DNA from: Clostridium sp. AM58-1XD
GTDB taxonomy: Bacteria > Bacillota > Clostridia > Lachnospirales > Lachnospiraceae
Direction: 5' to 3'
Assembly (NCBI RefSeq): GCF_003464085.1
Contig: NZ_QSDR01000015.1
Coordinates: 1-64,000, forward strand
Length of the DNA stretch: 64,000 nucleotides
The notes under the pieces: model-generated
Told to the model about the DNA's origin: nothing
Databases searched by the model: none
Seen by the model: the letters and a program-made list of their open reading frames with translations, nothing else
Part shown: piece by piece, positions 19,535-28,547 of the stretch
Layout of the letters: each line of letters begins with the position of its first letter
Position numbering within the stretch: position 1 is the stretch's first letter
Made by a program: the position numbers and the translations under genes

Positions 19535-19594
19535 TTGCAGTTTTATGGTACTTGTGCTAGACTGTAATTACAGATGTGAAATTGATTTTCACAT
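19535..19594 (+). promoter_or_regulatory. gcl promoter with two palindromes
   Basis: TTGCAG (19535-19540) and TAGACT (19558-19563) are 17 bases apart. CTGTAATTACAG, a perfect 12-base palindrome (19562-19573), begins inside the -10. It is followed by ATGTGAAA/TTTCACAT arms with a 5-base spacer (19574-19594). The second repeat has the geometry of IclR-family operators and covers the likely transcription start. Confidence 0.65.
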
Positions 19595-19646
19595 AGTGAA
19601 ATCTCGTAAACCAATACGTAAAGATTTTAGAAAGGACGATGTTATT

Positions 19647-21326
19647 ATGAATTTATCAAAAGCAATCGTGGAAATTTGTAAAAAAGAAGGCATTACAGAT
19701 GCTTTCGGTATCCCAGGTGCTGGATGTAATGCATTTTACGATGCATTAAAAGATGAGAAAGATGCAATCCATCACATTACTATGCGTCATGAGGAGTGCT
19801 GTGTGCACGCTGCTGACGGTTACTACAGAGCAAGCGGCAAGCTCGCTTTAGCTATCTGTACTTCAGGCCCTGGTGCAACAAACTTCACCACAGGTATTTA
19901 TACAGCTAATATCGACAGCATCCCGTTAATCGCTATCACTGGCCAGGCTGTAAGAGCTCAGTTAGGCAAAGACGCTTTCCAGTGTGTAGACATGGTTGAC
20001 ATCGCAAGACCAGTTGCTAAGCATGTTGTTTGCTTAACAGATCCTAAGACAGCTGTTGACGAAGTAATCAAGGCTTTCAAGCTTGCTAAGACAGGCAAAC
20101 CAGGCCCTGTTCTGATCGACTTCCCGCTGGATATGCAGAAGGCAGAAGTTGACTTTGATCCGGATACATACGTACCGGTTGCTAACGACAATCCTAAGGC
20201 TTCTCCATCCGCAATCAAAGCTGCTATGGATATGCTTCTGGAAGCTAAGAACCCGGTTATCTTAATGGGCGGCGGTGTTATCCTTGCTAATGCTGAAAAA
20301 GAATTAGTAGAATTCGCTGAGATCATGAATATCCCGGTTGTTATCACATACATGGCTAAGGGCGGCATCGCTTCCAACCACAGATTATATGCAGGTATGC
20401 CAGGTATCCAGTGCGGCAGCCCGGTTGGCAACAAGGTATTCTCTGAGTCTGATGTTGTATTAGCTATCGGTAACAGATTTACTGACAGACATACAGGCGC
20501 TATCAACGTTTATACAGAAGGCAAGAAGTTCATCCATATCAACGTTGAAAGAACTGAAGTTGGCAAGATCTTCAATCCTGATTTAGGAATCGTAGCTGAC
20601 GCTAAGGATGCAATCGATCAGTTACTCGCTTCTGCAAAGGCTCTCGGCCAGCAGAAAGGTTCTGACAGAGTTGCAGGTATCCCTGCTCTTCGTGAAGAAC
20701 TGGCAAGAAAAGTTGATCATGACTGCGTTCCGATCAACCCACACAGAGTATTCGGTGAAATCAACAAGGCATTTGATGATGACACAATGTATACAACAGG
20801 CTGTGGTATTACACAGATCTGGTCCGGACAGTTACAGGAAATCAACAAGCCTAGAAAGTACATGCCATCCGGCGGTGCTGGCTGCTTAGGCTGGGATATC
20901 CCAGGTGCTATCGGCGCTATGGTTGCTACAGGCTGCAAAGATAAATGTGTATGCTTAATGGGTGACTTCGGTTTCACATTCCATGTACAGGAAATCGCTA
21001 CAGCTGCAACAAATAACGTTCCGTTAATCGTATGTATCGTTAACAACGCTTACTTAGGATTAATCAGACAGAACCAGAAATTCGCTTATGACTATGAGTA
21101 TGGTGTAGCTATGCCAGAGAACCAGGGAATCATGGACTACGTAAAGGTAGCTGAAGGATTCAACTGCGAGGCAGAGCGTGTATTCAAGCCAGAAGATATC
21201 GCTGGAGCTTTCGAAAGAGCAAAAGCTTCCAAGAAACCTTACATCATTGATATCGTTTGTGAGCCACAGGCACACTGCTCTATGGGTAACGACATCCTTC
21301 ATGTAAGAGAATTCAACGCTGAATAA
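19647..21326 (+). CDS. gcl: Glyoxylate carboligase (tartronate-semialdehyde synthase)
   Basis: A ThDP- and FAD-binding enzyme that joins two glyoxylates, releasing CO2, to give tartronate semialdehyde. The 559-residue chain matches E. coli Gcl in family-specific blocks: NRFTDRHTGAINVYTEGKK, PDLGIVADAKDA, NNAYLGLIRQNQ, VFKPEDIAGAFE and the final SMGNDILHVREF. GDFGFTFHVQE carries the ThDP motif. I start it at 19647 after AAAGGACGA; the 34 upstream codons are leader. Unlike E. coli Gcl, which has Val after the conserved His of RHVEG, this protein has Glu49 (RHEECC), the residue canonical in other ThDP enzymes. Codon use here favours GCT/GGC and looks like that of a highly expressed gene. No tartronate-semialdehyde reductase is nearby. 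Confidence 0.93.
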   Translation: MNLSKAIVEICKKEGITDAFGIPGAGCNAFYDALKDEKDAIHHITMRHEECCVHAADGYYRASGKLALAICTSGPGATNFTTGIYTANIDSIPLIAITGQAVRAQLGKDAFQCVDMVDIARPVAKHVVCLTDPKTAVDEVIKAFKLAKTGKPGPVLIDFPLDMQKAEVDFDPDTYVPVANDNPKASPSAIKAAMDMLLEAKNPVILMGGGVILANAEKELVEFAEIMNIPVVITYMAKGGIASNHRLYAGMPGIQCGSPVGNKVFSESDVVLAIGNRFTDRHTGAINVYTEGKKFIHINVERTEVGKIFNPDLGIVADAKDAIDQLLASAKALGQQKGSDRVAGIPALREELARKVDHDCVPINPHRVFGEINKAFDDDTMYTTGCGITQIWSGQLQEINKPRKYMPSGGAGCLGWDIPGAIGAMVATGCKDKCVCLMGDFGFTFHVQEIATAATNNVPLIVCIVNNAYLGLIRQNQKFAYDYEYGVAMPENQGIMDYVKVAEGFNCEAERVFKPEDIAGAFERAKASKKPYIIDIVCEPQAHCSMGNDILHVREFNAE

Positions 21327-21337
21327 TCATTCCTATA

Positions 21338-21380
21338 AAACAGAGGGGACAGGTTTTACTACCTGTCTCTTTTGTTTTTT
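21338..21380 (+). terminator. Terminator of gcl
   Basis: AGAGGGGACAGGT pairs with ACCTGTCTCTTTT across a 6-base loop, followed by a T-rich tract, 12 bases after the gcl stop. Confidence 0.85.
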
Positions 21381-21464
21381 CCGTATAATAAAGAAAATTG
21401 CTCCACTTCTTATCAAAAGTATTCACATTTATATATATTAGTATATTTAATATATTTTTCCTAT

Positions 21465-21473
21465 TGTTATAAT
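21465..21473 (+). promoter_or_regulatory. Extended -10 promoter of the PurF-like gene
   Basis: TGTTATAAT (21465-21473) is an extended -10 in an AT-rich stretch about 90 bases before the start codon; the -35 is not clear. Confidence 0.45.
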
Positions 21474-21560
21474 GTACTAATATGTGGTAGTATAGGAATG
21501 TGTTGTTTTCTTACAGCACATAAGAACAGGTAAAATAAATATTATTAAAGGAGTGTTATC

Positions 21561-22971
21561 ATGGGCGGATTTTTTGGTGTTGCATCAAAATCGAACTGTT
21601 CACTGGACCTTTTTTTCGGTGTTGACTACCATTCCCATCTGGGAACAAAACGCGGAGGCATGGCGGTTTACGGGCCTGCCGGTTTTCATCGCTCCATTCA
21701 CAATATTGAAAACACGCCGTTTCGAACAAAATTTGAAAACGACTTAGACGAGCTGGAAGGCAATCTGGGTATCGGCTGTATCTCGGATATGGACCCCCAG
21801 CCCCTTCTCATTCAGTCCCACCTGGGCAGTTATGCGATTACGACTGTGGGTAAAATCAATAACCACGACGAGCTTATACGGGACGCTTACGAAAACGGTC
21901 ACATTCATTTCATGGAAATGAGCGGCGGCAGAATTAACGCCACCGAACTCGTAGCCGCTTTAATCAACCAGCGCTCCAGCCTGGTAGAGGGACTTCTCTA
22001 CGCGCAGGAAAAGATCAAGGGCTCCATGACGATCCTGCTTCTCACTCCGGAGGCATATATGCTTCCAGAGACCGTATGGGCAGGACACCGGTTATCATCG
22101 GCCGTAAGGAAGGCTCTTACTGTGCTTCCTTTGAGAGCTTTGCTTATCTCAATCTGGGATACTCTGATTTTTCAGAACTGGGGCCGGGCGAGATCGCCTG
22201 ATCACCCCGGAAGGAGTGGAAACCTTAAGTAAGCCGCGGAAGGAGATGAAAATATGTGCTTTTCTGTGGACTTATTACGGTTACCCCACTTCCACCTATG
22301 AGGGCATTAATGTAGAGCAGATGCGCTACAACTGCGGTAAAATGCTGGCTCAGCGCGACAATGGCAGGATCAGCATCGACAGCGTTGCCGGCGTTCCTGA
22401 CTCAGGCATCGCCCATGCAATCGGATATGCGACAGAATCGGGCATACCGTTCACCCGGCCATTTATCAAGTATACGCCTACATGGCCCCGTTCGTTTATG
22501 CCACAGAAACAGAGCCAGCGAAATCTGATCGCCAAAATGAAGCTGATCCCTGTGGATTGTCTGATTCGCGACAAGAAGCTGCTTCTCATCGACGACTCCA
22601 TCGTCCGCGGTACGCAGTTGGGAGAAACGACTGATTTTCTTTACCAGAGCGGCGCGAAGGAGGTTCATGTGCGCCCTGCATGCCCGCCGTTGTTGCATGC
22701 ATGTCCATATCTGAACTTCTCACGTTCTACATCGGTTATGGACCTGATTACAAGGCGCATTATCAAGGAACGGGAAGGCGATGGCGTATCTGCCGAACTG
22801 CTGGATGACTACGCGGACCCGGACAGCGCGAATTATAAGGAAATGGTGGAAGAAATCCGCAAGAAGCTGAATTTCACCACTCTGGCGTTCCATCGTCTCG
22901 ACGATATGGAGAAATCCGTTGGAATTTCCCCATGCAAGCTGTGTACGCACTGCTGGAACGGAAAAGGATAA
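21561..22971 (+). pseudogene. PurF-like amidophosphoribosyltransferase without N-terminal Cys, two frameshifts
   Basis: A roughly 470-residue homologue of glutamine PRPP amidotransferase. The N-terminal Ntn-hydrolase domain begins MGGFFGVAS, where true PurF begins MCGI; the catalytic Cys is absent. The phosphoribosyltransferase domain is intact, with PRPP loop LLIDDSIVRGTQ, and the C-terminus has a CKLCTHC cluster like the Fe-S ligands of Bacillus PurF. The frame breaks at GG 22052-22053 and CC 22197-22198; one added base at each restores an unbroken family sequence (RDRMGRTPVIIGRKEG, then LGPGEIALITPEG). AAAGGAGTG precedes the ATG. It may use free ammonia or be a regulatory or repurposed paralogue. 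The breaks are probably sequence errors. Confidence 0.8.
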
Positions 22972-22975
22972 ACAT

Positions 22976-23073
22976 AAAAAGAGTGTTTCAAAAAGTCGAA
23001 TTAGCTGTGCCACTGATACCTGATTCCGTTCCAGGCAGTGGCAATGCTATATTCCTTTTTGCAACACTCTTAT
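22976..23073. terminator. Long palindromic terminator-like element
   Basis: AAGAGTGTT near 22979 pairs with AACACTCTT near 23063, with inner CAAAAAG/CTTTTTG and GTGCCACTG/CAGTGGCA pairs. The roughly 95-base near-perfect hairpin lies between two convergent genes. It is longer than a normal terminator and may be a dispersed palindromic repeat. Confidence 0.65.
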
Positions 23074-23103
23074 TTCATTTCCATATTCAATTTTTAAAAT
23101 TCG

Positions 23104-23616
23104 TTATTCCATATCCATCTGTCTTCCGATGATCTGTCCGCTTTCGGGATTAATCTCAAATGTTCCCTGCATCCCATCTGCATTAAAACTCACAAGATAA
23201 CTTTTTAAATCGCCCTTGTAATTCAGATTCACTGCCAGATTATCTGCGTCCGGATATTCGTCTGTAACCAGCTGCATCGCCTCTTCTTCGCTCAGGACCA
23301 CGTTCTTGCTTCCCTTATGCCGGAACAGCCAGCTCTTATACGAGAGCACCTCTCTGTTATGGGAATCCAGATTAACCTGATAATATTCCTGGAGGGAATC
23401 ATTGTAATAGACTACCTCAAAGGCATCGCCCTTTTTCTCAGCAAACTGGAACTTGCTGCCTTCTGCGATGTACTCACAGGCTGCCGCTTTCGCTTCTTCT
23501 TTTGTAATACAGGCTGCCGTGCTGTGCGGCTCTTCCGCTTCCGAGCCGGCATAGGCTGTTAACTGGACAGCGAACATAAAACATACTGTGCATGCTGCCA
23601 ATACCCATTTTTTCAT
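23104..23616 (-). CDS. Secreted PepSY-like protein
   Basis: A 170-residue exported protein. It has a signal peptide (MKKWVLAACTVCFMFAVQLTAYAG) and two PepSY-like units, each with an acidic helix followed by strands (ITKEEAKAAACEYI with YYQVNLDSHNREV, and LSEEEAMQLVTDEYPDA with TFEINPESGQIIG). PepSY domains are often protease inhibitors or cell-wall-associated. The start at 23616 is supported by GGGAGG; the longer frame has no site. It lies alone between convergent and divergent neighbours. The specific function is unknown. Confidence 0.7.
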   Translation of the reverse strand: MKKWVLAACTVCFMFAVQLTAYAGSEAEEPHSTAACITKEEAKAAACEYIAEGSKFQFAEKKGDAFEVVYYNDSLQEYYQVNLDSHNREVLSYKSWLFRHKGSKNVVLSEEEAMQLVTDEYPDADNLAVNLNYKGDLKSYLVSFNADGMQGTFEINPESGQIIGRQMDME

Positions 23617-23790
23617 AACTACCTCCCGTATTTTTATTTCGCTGCGTCTGTACAGCAAAATTTATATACATCCGGCGGATATGACGTCCGCTTTACATGC
23701 ATTATATCATAATCCCCCGGAAAAGTCATCTTTTTAATTCTTACGATGAAGGCGTCTGATTTTTATGGGCCTACTGATTTACCACTTGTT

Positions 23791-25242
23791 TTATTTTCTG
23801 TGCATGGAGAAAGAATCCATAGCATAATTCTTCAGGTTCTCATGTACCTGGCGCGCATCTGCTTCTCCAATCAGGGCGTCTCTGTCCTTCTTTGCCTCAG
23901 TCTCTGTTTTGTGCTTGCTTGGACCGCCTACGCAGCCGCCTACACATGCCATGCCTTCCACAAAGTCCGCCGGAAGCTTGCCTACCTTCATGAGAAGAAG
24001 CGCTTTTTTACACTCTGCTGCCCCGTTACACTTCATGACATTGATATCTGTAATTTCTTCCTTTTCTTTCAGGCACTCTACAACAGCTGCCGTCACTCCG
24101 CCGCCGTTTCCAAAACGTTTTCCAAAAACGGAAGCCTCCTGATCCTTGTTCTCTTCCGGTTCCAGTTCGACATCCTTCGCCCTCATCATGGCGCGGACTT
24201 CTCCAATAGTCAGGGCATAGTCTGCATTATCCTTAATATTTAAGTCAAGAGTCTCGCTCTTCTTTGCAATACACGGTCCAATAAATACGGTAACCGTCTC
24301 CGGATCCTTTGCCTTCAGCATTCTCGATACAGCACACATCGGTGAAACTGTAGTGGACATGTGATCCAGAAGCTCGGGGTAATGCTGTTTGATCATATTT
24401 ACAAAGGCGGGACAGCAGGAAGTCGTCAGCTTCTTACCTTCCTTATACGCTTCTGCCCATTCTTCCGCCTCGTAGGCTGCCGTCATATCTCCGCCCAGGC
24501 CTACGTCGATCAGATCCTCAAATCCTAATTTCTTTAATGCAGTTCTCCAGCTGGCAACCGTAATATCTTTGCCAAACTGTCCCTCTATTGAAGGCGCGAT
24601 CATGGCTACGACTTTCTTGCCTGCGCGGATCAGATTGATTACATCCACCAGAAATGTTTTGGAACCAATTGCTCCGAAGGGGCAGCTGTGAATGCACATT
24701 CCGCACTGAATACATTTCTTTTCATCGATGATACAAATGCCGTATTCATCATATGTAATAGCGTCCACCGGACATACTTTTTTACATGGCCGTTCCAGAT
24801 GGGCAATCGCATTATAGGGACATGCCTGAGCACACTTTCCGCATTCTTTACATTTATTCGGATCGATATGCGCCCTTTCCTCACCCATGGTGATCGCTCC
24901 GAAATGACAGGAATTCTGGCATGCCTTGCCCATACATTTTCGGCAGTTATCTGTTACTATATAAGAAGCGATCGGACACTCTTCGCATGCTGCGCTGATA
25001 ACCTGAACCACATTTCTGGAATCCTTGCCGGACGGGCAGAGCCCTTCAGCCAGACGTACCCTCTGACGTATGATTTCTCTTTCTTTATAAATACAGCAGC
25101 GGAACTGAGCCTGCGGTCCTGGAATCATTTTATGGGGGATTTCATCCTTTTTCTTATCCAGTTCGCCCTCCCATGCCATTTTTGCAACCTCGTACAACAC
25201 GTCGTGTTTAATCCTCAGCACTGTAGCGTCATTCGTTACCAT
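23791..25242 (-). CDS. [FeFe]-hydrogenase, ferredoxin-linked (group B type)
   Basis: A 483-residue iron hydrogenase. An N-terminal region carries several CxxC groups and 2[4Fe-4S] ferredoxin motifs (CKECGKCAQACP, CIQCGMCIHSCP). The H-cluster domain follows with the three motifs TSCCPAF, GPCIAKKSE and EGMACVGGCVGGP. The second motif has Gly where group A enzymes have Met, which fits group B. It should make or take up H2 with reduced ferredoxin in the cytoplasm. AGGAGG supports the start at 25242. It is the last gene of an operon with a SpoIIE-type phosphatase and a PAS-containing hydrogenase homologue, as in the hfs operon of Thermoanaerobacterium. Confidence 0.88.
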   Translation of the reverse strand: MVTNDATVLRIKHDVLYEVAKMAWEGELDKKKDEIPHKMIPGPQAQFRCCIYKEREIIRQRVRLAEGLCPSGKDSRNVVQVISAACEECPIASYIVTDNCRKCMGKACQNSCHFGAITMGEERAHIDPNKCKECGKCAQACPYNAIAHLERPCKKVCPVDAITYDEYGICIIDEKKCIQCGMCIHSCPFGAIGSKTFLVDVINLIRAGKKVVAMIAPSIEGQFGKDITVASWRTALKKLGFEDLIDVGLGGDMTAAYEAEEWAEAYKEGKKLTTSCCPAFVNMIKQHYPELLDHMSTTVSPMCAVSRMLKAKDPETVTVFIGPCIAKKSETLDLNIKDNADYALTIGEVRAMMRAKDVELEPEENKDQEASVFGKRFGNGGGVTAAVVECLKEKEEITDINVMKCNGAAECKKALLLMKVGKLPADFVEGMACVGGCVGGPSKHKTETEAKKDRDALIGEADARQVHENLKNYAMDSFSMHRK

Positions 25243-25265
25243 TATTTTCCTCCTATGCTTTTCCA

Positions 25266-26447
25266 TCAATAATAAGTTACTGTGACCCTTTTCCCCATTG
25301 CCTCGACTGCCCGCCGAAGCTGCTCCACCAGATTCTGACGTATTCCCAGATCAAAGGGAAGTCCCGGATTCTGATAAGCACTGTTAATCGCTTTTCCTAC
25401 ATAAAGATTCAGTTCGGTGCAGTCTTCAATCAGCATTTTCGCTACCATGGAAGCACCGTTCGTTTTATCCAGTTCCATAAAGAAATCTTCAAAAACAGTT
25501 TCATTCTCCACATATCGTTTCAACAGCTGAACGACTCTGTTTAATGTCAGCACCCCTTCTGTTACAAGTTCGATCCCATCCATATATGCCATGGGCGGAA
25601 TCTCAGGGTCTACATAATTTAACGACACATCAAGCTTCTTGTCAAGTACTCGTGAAACAATCGTTGCACTCGTACCGCCGCATACGACTCTCTTTGTGCC
25701 GGCGTCTCCGCTCATAAAGTCTTTTACCATCCGTCTGTCATCGTCCGGATTCTGTGCCGGACCGGTCATCAGATGTACCGGCTTGCTGTCAATGACGCGC
25801 ATAACCGCAACCGTCGTATCGTCTCCCGGACGATACATATACAGTTCGTCACACGCCTGGCAGACAGCCGTCGCAAGGCGGATCGCCGAGATCGTCAGGC
25901 CGTACTGCTTCACCGCATAGGCCGCGATTTCCTTCCAGTCCCAGCCAAAATTCAGGAGCTTTCCCACACCTGCGTGGATCGTTCCATCACTCATCAGAAG
26001 AAGTGCATCCCCCTTCTGGACTTTAAAGCGAAATTCATTTATTTTTTTATCTTCAATAACCCTGATATTCTGCGGTATCTCTACCAATACCCCATTCCTG
26101 ATAAAAATACAGCTCGGATTATCAAATTCAACAAGATAGGCGTCTCCATTGTTGAAGACCTGCAGAATACTGAAGGTGGAATATGCCACTTTCCGCACCT
26201 GGCAGATCGGAAGAGTCTGCACGATTGTCTCCACACATTCTTCCAGAGTCGCCCCGTTTAGAAACATGGTTCCAAGAATTTTGGATGTCAGCGTCGCAAG
26301 AATATTGGCCTTTACGCCGCTTCCCATTCCATCAGCGAGGATTACGATGTCCGAATCTTCGGTTTTCAGAATTTCCACCTTGTCCCCGCAAAGTACTTCT
26401 GTAAATTTGTTCAGACTTTTATACGCAACATCTACTGTAATTCCCAT
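25266..26447 (-). CDS. SpoIIE-type PP2C phosphatase linked to hydrogenase
   Basis: A 393-residue protein with PPM/PP2C metal motifs (DIVILADGMGSG near residue 35, LLMSDGTIHAG near 150, PGDDTTVAVMRV near 210) and a C-terminal extension not found in simple PP2C domains. Its stop is 23 bases before the next start and its own start abuts the stop of the PAS-hydrogenase, so the three are translationally close. In hfs-type operons a similar phosphatase (HfsC) sits between two hydrogenase homologues. It probably transmits a redox or H2 signal to a Ser/Thr-phosphorylated partner, which is not identifiable here. Confidence 0.82.
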   Translation of the reverse strand: MGITVDVAYKSLNKFTEVLCGDKVEILKTEDSDIVILADGMGSGVKANILATLTSKILGTMFLNGATLEECVETIVQTLPICQVRKVAYSTFSILQVFNNGDAYLVEFDNPSCIFIRNGVLVEIPQNIRVIEDKKINEFRFKVQKGDALLLMSDGTIHAGVGKLLNFGWDWKEIAAYAVKQYGLTISAIRLATAVCQACDELYMYRPGDDTTVAVMRVIDSKPVHLMTGPAQNPDDDRRMVKDFMSGDAGTKRVVCGGTSATIVSRVLDKKLDVSLNYVDPEIPPMAYMDGIELVTEGVLTLNRVVQLLKRYVENETVFEDFFMELDKTNGASMVAKMLIEDCTELNLYVGKAINSAYQNPGLPFDLGIRQNLVEQLRRAVEAMGKRVTVTYY

Positions 26448-28177
26448 CTACAGGCCCCCGCTTTCACTTCCTTCATCCAAAAGCGACCTGCACAGCTTCG
26501 TCAGGGTCGTCTTTGTCTCAGCTGTCGTTTCACCGAGAAGCCCTGCTATTTCCTGAGCGACCATCATCTGCTTATGTATGACCTTCTGTGCCAGGTCAAT
26601 GGTTTCCAGTTTCTTTTCGTAATCTTCCTGGGCCAGTTCTTCCTCTTTTGTAATATCGATAAATGTTGCGAGGACCACATCCTGTTTCGGAATATATACG
26701 ATGTTCTGCAGAGTGGAAAAATGATAATCCGGATACGATACCTTTTTTCCGTGGATGTTCTGATGGCTGTCAAATACCCACTGGAAGTCAGACGGGTCCA
26801 CAAATTCGAACAGGTACATCTGAAGCGCTTCCTGCCTTGTCTTTCCAAAGTACTTTTCTCCGACTGCAGAATATTCCAGGATTTTCATATCCCTGTCCAC
26901 AATCAGGACAATGTTCGGAGAAGTCTCCATAACCAGATTGGCAAATGACTCCGCCTTTTCATTCATAAACGGAATACACATGTTCAGTTCTGCCTTTTTC
27001 TGATATACGGCAATTGCTTTTTCCCGGCATGTGGCGTAACCGCAGGCGCCGCAGTTCAATTCGTCCTCCGGTCTCATTTTGCCCGTCATCTTCAGAATTT
27101 CCTGTATCTCTGCTTCCGTAGGCATCGGGTCTTCCGGAGCCCGGCTCATAAACTCCTCAAAGAAGCACAGGCCATCCGTCATCTCCTCCAGGCACGTCTT
27201 CTGTGCCGCCTCTGTCTCAATGGCTTCCTCCATATCCAGCTTCACCCTAAAGCGCGATACCTCGTCTCCTGTAACAGCAGGCCCCTTGATACAGCCGCCC
27301 TCACACATGTTCATTTCTATAAAACATCCCTTGATTTCGCCCCGCTCCAGGCTTTTACACAGATCAATGCAGTTTTCAGAGCCGTGTACATAGAATTTCT
27401 TATAGCCGTCATGTTCCGCCTCCGTAGCCAGTACAGAGCTCACAACACCGCTTGTAATGGGATACAGGCGGTTGATCTTAGGATCCAGCTTCCGGAACGG
27501 CACATCCTCACAGTCCTTAATTACGATGTCTTCCTCTTCCAGCCACCTGCTGATATCATTAAAATTCAGCACCGCGTCAATAATTCCATCATGTCGCAGA
27601 TCGATCGCTTCCTGCTTTTTAGCTATGCATGGTCCCAAAAATACGACTTTTGCCTCTGGGTCTTCCTTCTTTATCATCTTTCCATGAGCAATCATCGGAG
27701 AAACGACGGGGGCCATGTACGGAATCAGATCCGGGTAATAGATCTCGATCAGTGAATTCGCGCTTGGACAGCAGGTGGTAATTATATTTTCCATCTTCCC
27801 CTGTTTCAGAAGACAGACATATTCTGCCGTAACCGCAGCTGCTCCTTCCGACGTTTCACGCACTTCGGAAAATCCCAGCTTCTGCAGCGCCCCGTTGATC
27901 TGACCTGGCGTCTCATACTTTAAAAGTCCCATATAAGAAGGTGCAATAGACACGACAACCCGTTCGCCATGCCTGATAAAATTTTTCACCGTCTGAGGTC
28001 ACTCGTAAGCGTCTTGGCCGACTGCGGACAGATCTGAAGGCAATGGCCGCAGAGGACACACTTATCCTCCATGATTTCCGCACGCCCGTCTTTAATCATG
28101 ACAGCTTTTACATCACAGTACCTTACGCATTTATAGCAGTGCCTGCATTTGGTGGCCTTAAAGTCAATAATCCCCAT
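26448..28177 (-). pseudogene. Sensory [FeFe]-hydrogenase with PAS domain (HydS/HfsB-like), one frameshift
   Basis: Two frames, 27986-28177 and 26448-27989, overlap as GTGA. They join into about 576 residues if one G is restored at CC 27989-27990. Order: 2[4Fe-4S] ferredoxin (CRHCYKCVRYC, CVLCGHCLQICP), H-cluster-like domain (TTCCPSAN, GPCIAKKQE, NMCEGGCIKGP), a CGACGYATC Fe-S motif near residue 370, then a PAS domain and a short coiled tail. This is the architecture of group C (sensory) hydrogenases, and the neighbouring phosphatase fits the phosphatase-linked subgroup. It likely senses H2 or redox state. A genuine split into two coupled genes cannot be excluded, but no ribosome binding site precedes the inner GTG. 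Confidence 0.75.
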
Positions 28178-28422
28178 TTATTACAGCTCCCCAGGATTTC
28201 TTTATCAAAAAACTCCTTTACTTCGTCTGGCTTAACGGAAAGAAGAGTATCTTCCACCGTCACACATACACCGTCATTCATGCAGTTTCCGCTGCAGAAG
28301 GCTCCGTTTAAATCCACTTTCTCAGCTAAACCGTGTTCAGCCACCAGTTTCTGAAGCTCCTGTATGATTTCTCTCGACCCCTTTAAATGACATGCACTTC
28401 CGATACAAATTGTAACTCTCAT
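28123..28422 (-). CDS. Thioredoxin-like [2Fe-2S] ferredoxin (HfsA-like)
   Basis: A small thioredoxin-fold ferredoxin with CIGSACHLKG near the start and FCSGNCMNDGVCV near residue 45, the four-Cys pattern of NuoE/HydC-type proteins. It is first in the hydrogenase operon, with GGAGG before the ATG. As written it reads 99 residues and overlaps the next gene by 55 bases. If one G is restored in the run at 28189-28192 it would instead end at 28181 (EILGEL) after 80 residues, four bases before the next ATG, which is more natural. It probably passes electrons to or from the following Fe-S proteins. Confidence 0.75.
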   Translation of the reverse strand: MRVTICIGSACHLKGSREIIQELQKLVAEHGLAEKVDLNGAFCSGNCMNDGVCVTVEDTLLSVKPDEVKEFFDKEILGSCNKWGLLTLRPPNAGTAINA

Positions 28423-28467
28423 AAAATGATTCCTCCGCCTTTTTAGAATACCCCTATAGTTGTTTCC

Positions 28468-28496
28468 ATTATCTCATATTGTGATATTTTTATCAA
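28468..28496 (-). promoter_or_regulatory. Promoter of the hydrogenase operon, with Rex-like inverted repeat
   Basis: Minus-strand TTGATA (28491-28496) and GATAAT (28468-28473) are 17 bases apart. The -35 lies inside an imperfect inverted repeat with TTG...CAA ends (28479-28496), which resembles a redox repressor Rex site at 10 of 14 defined positions. The promoter is likely; the Rex assignment is weak. Confidence 0.5.
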
Positions 28497-28547
28497 TTAC
28501 TTTTTTATTACTTTTCCCCTTTTTCCGACCTCTTTTGTATTGCAGCA

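Noticed and set aside
28123..28177. Real 55-base gene overlap in the hydrogenase operon
   Set aside because: One missing G explains it better; the corrected frame stops four bases before the next start codon.
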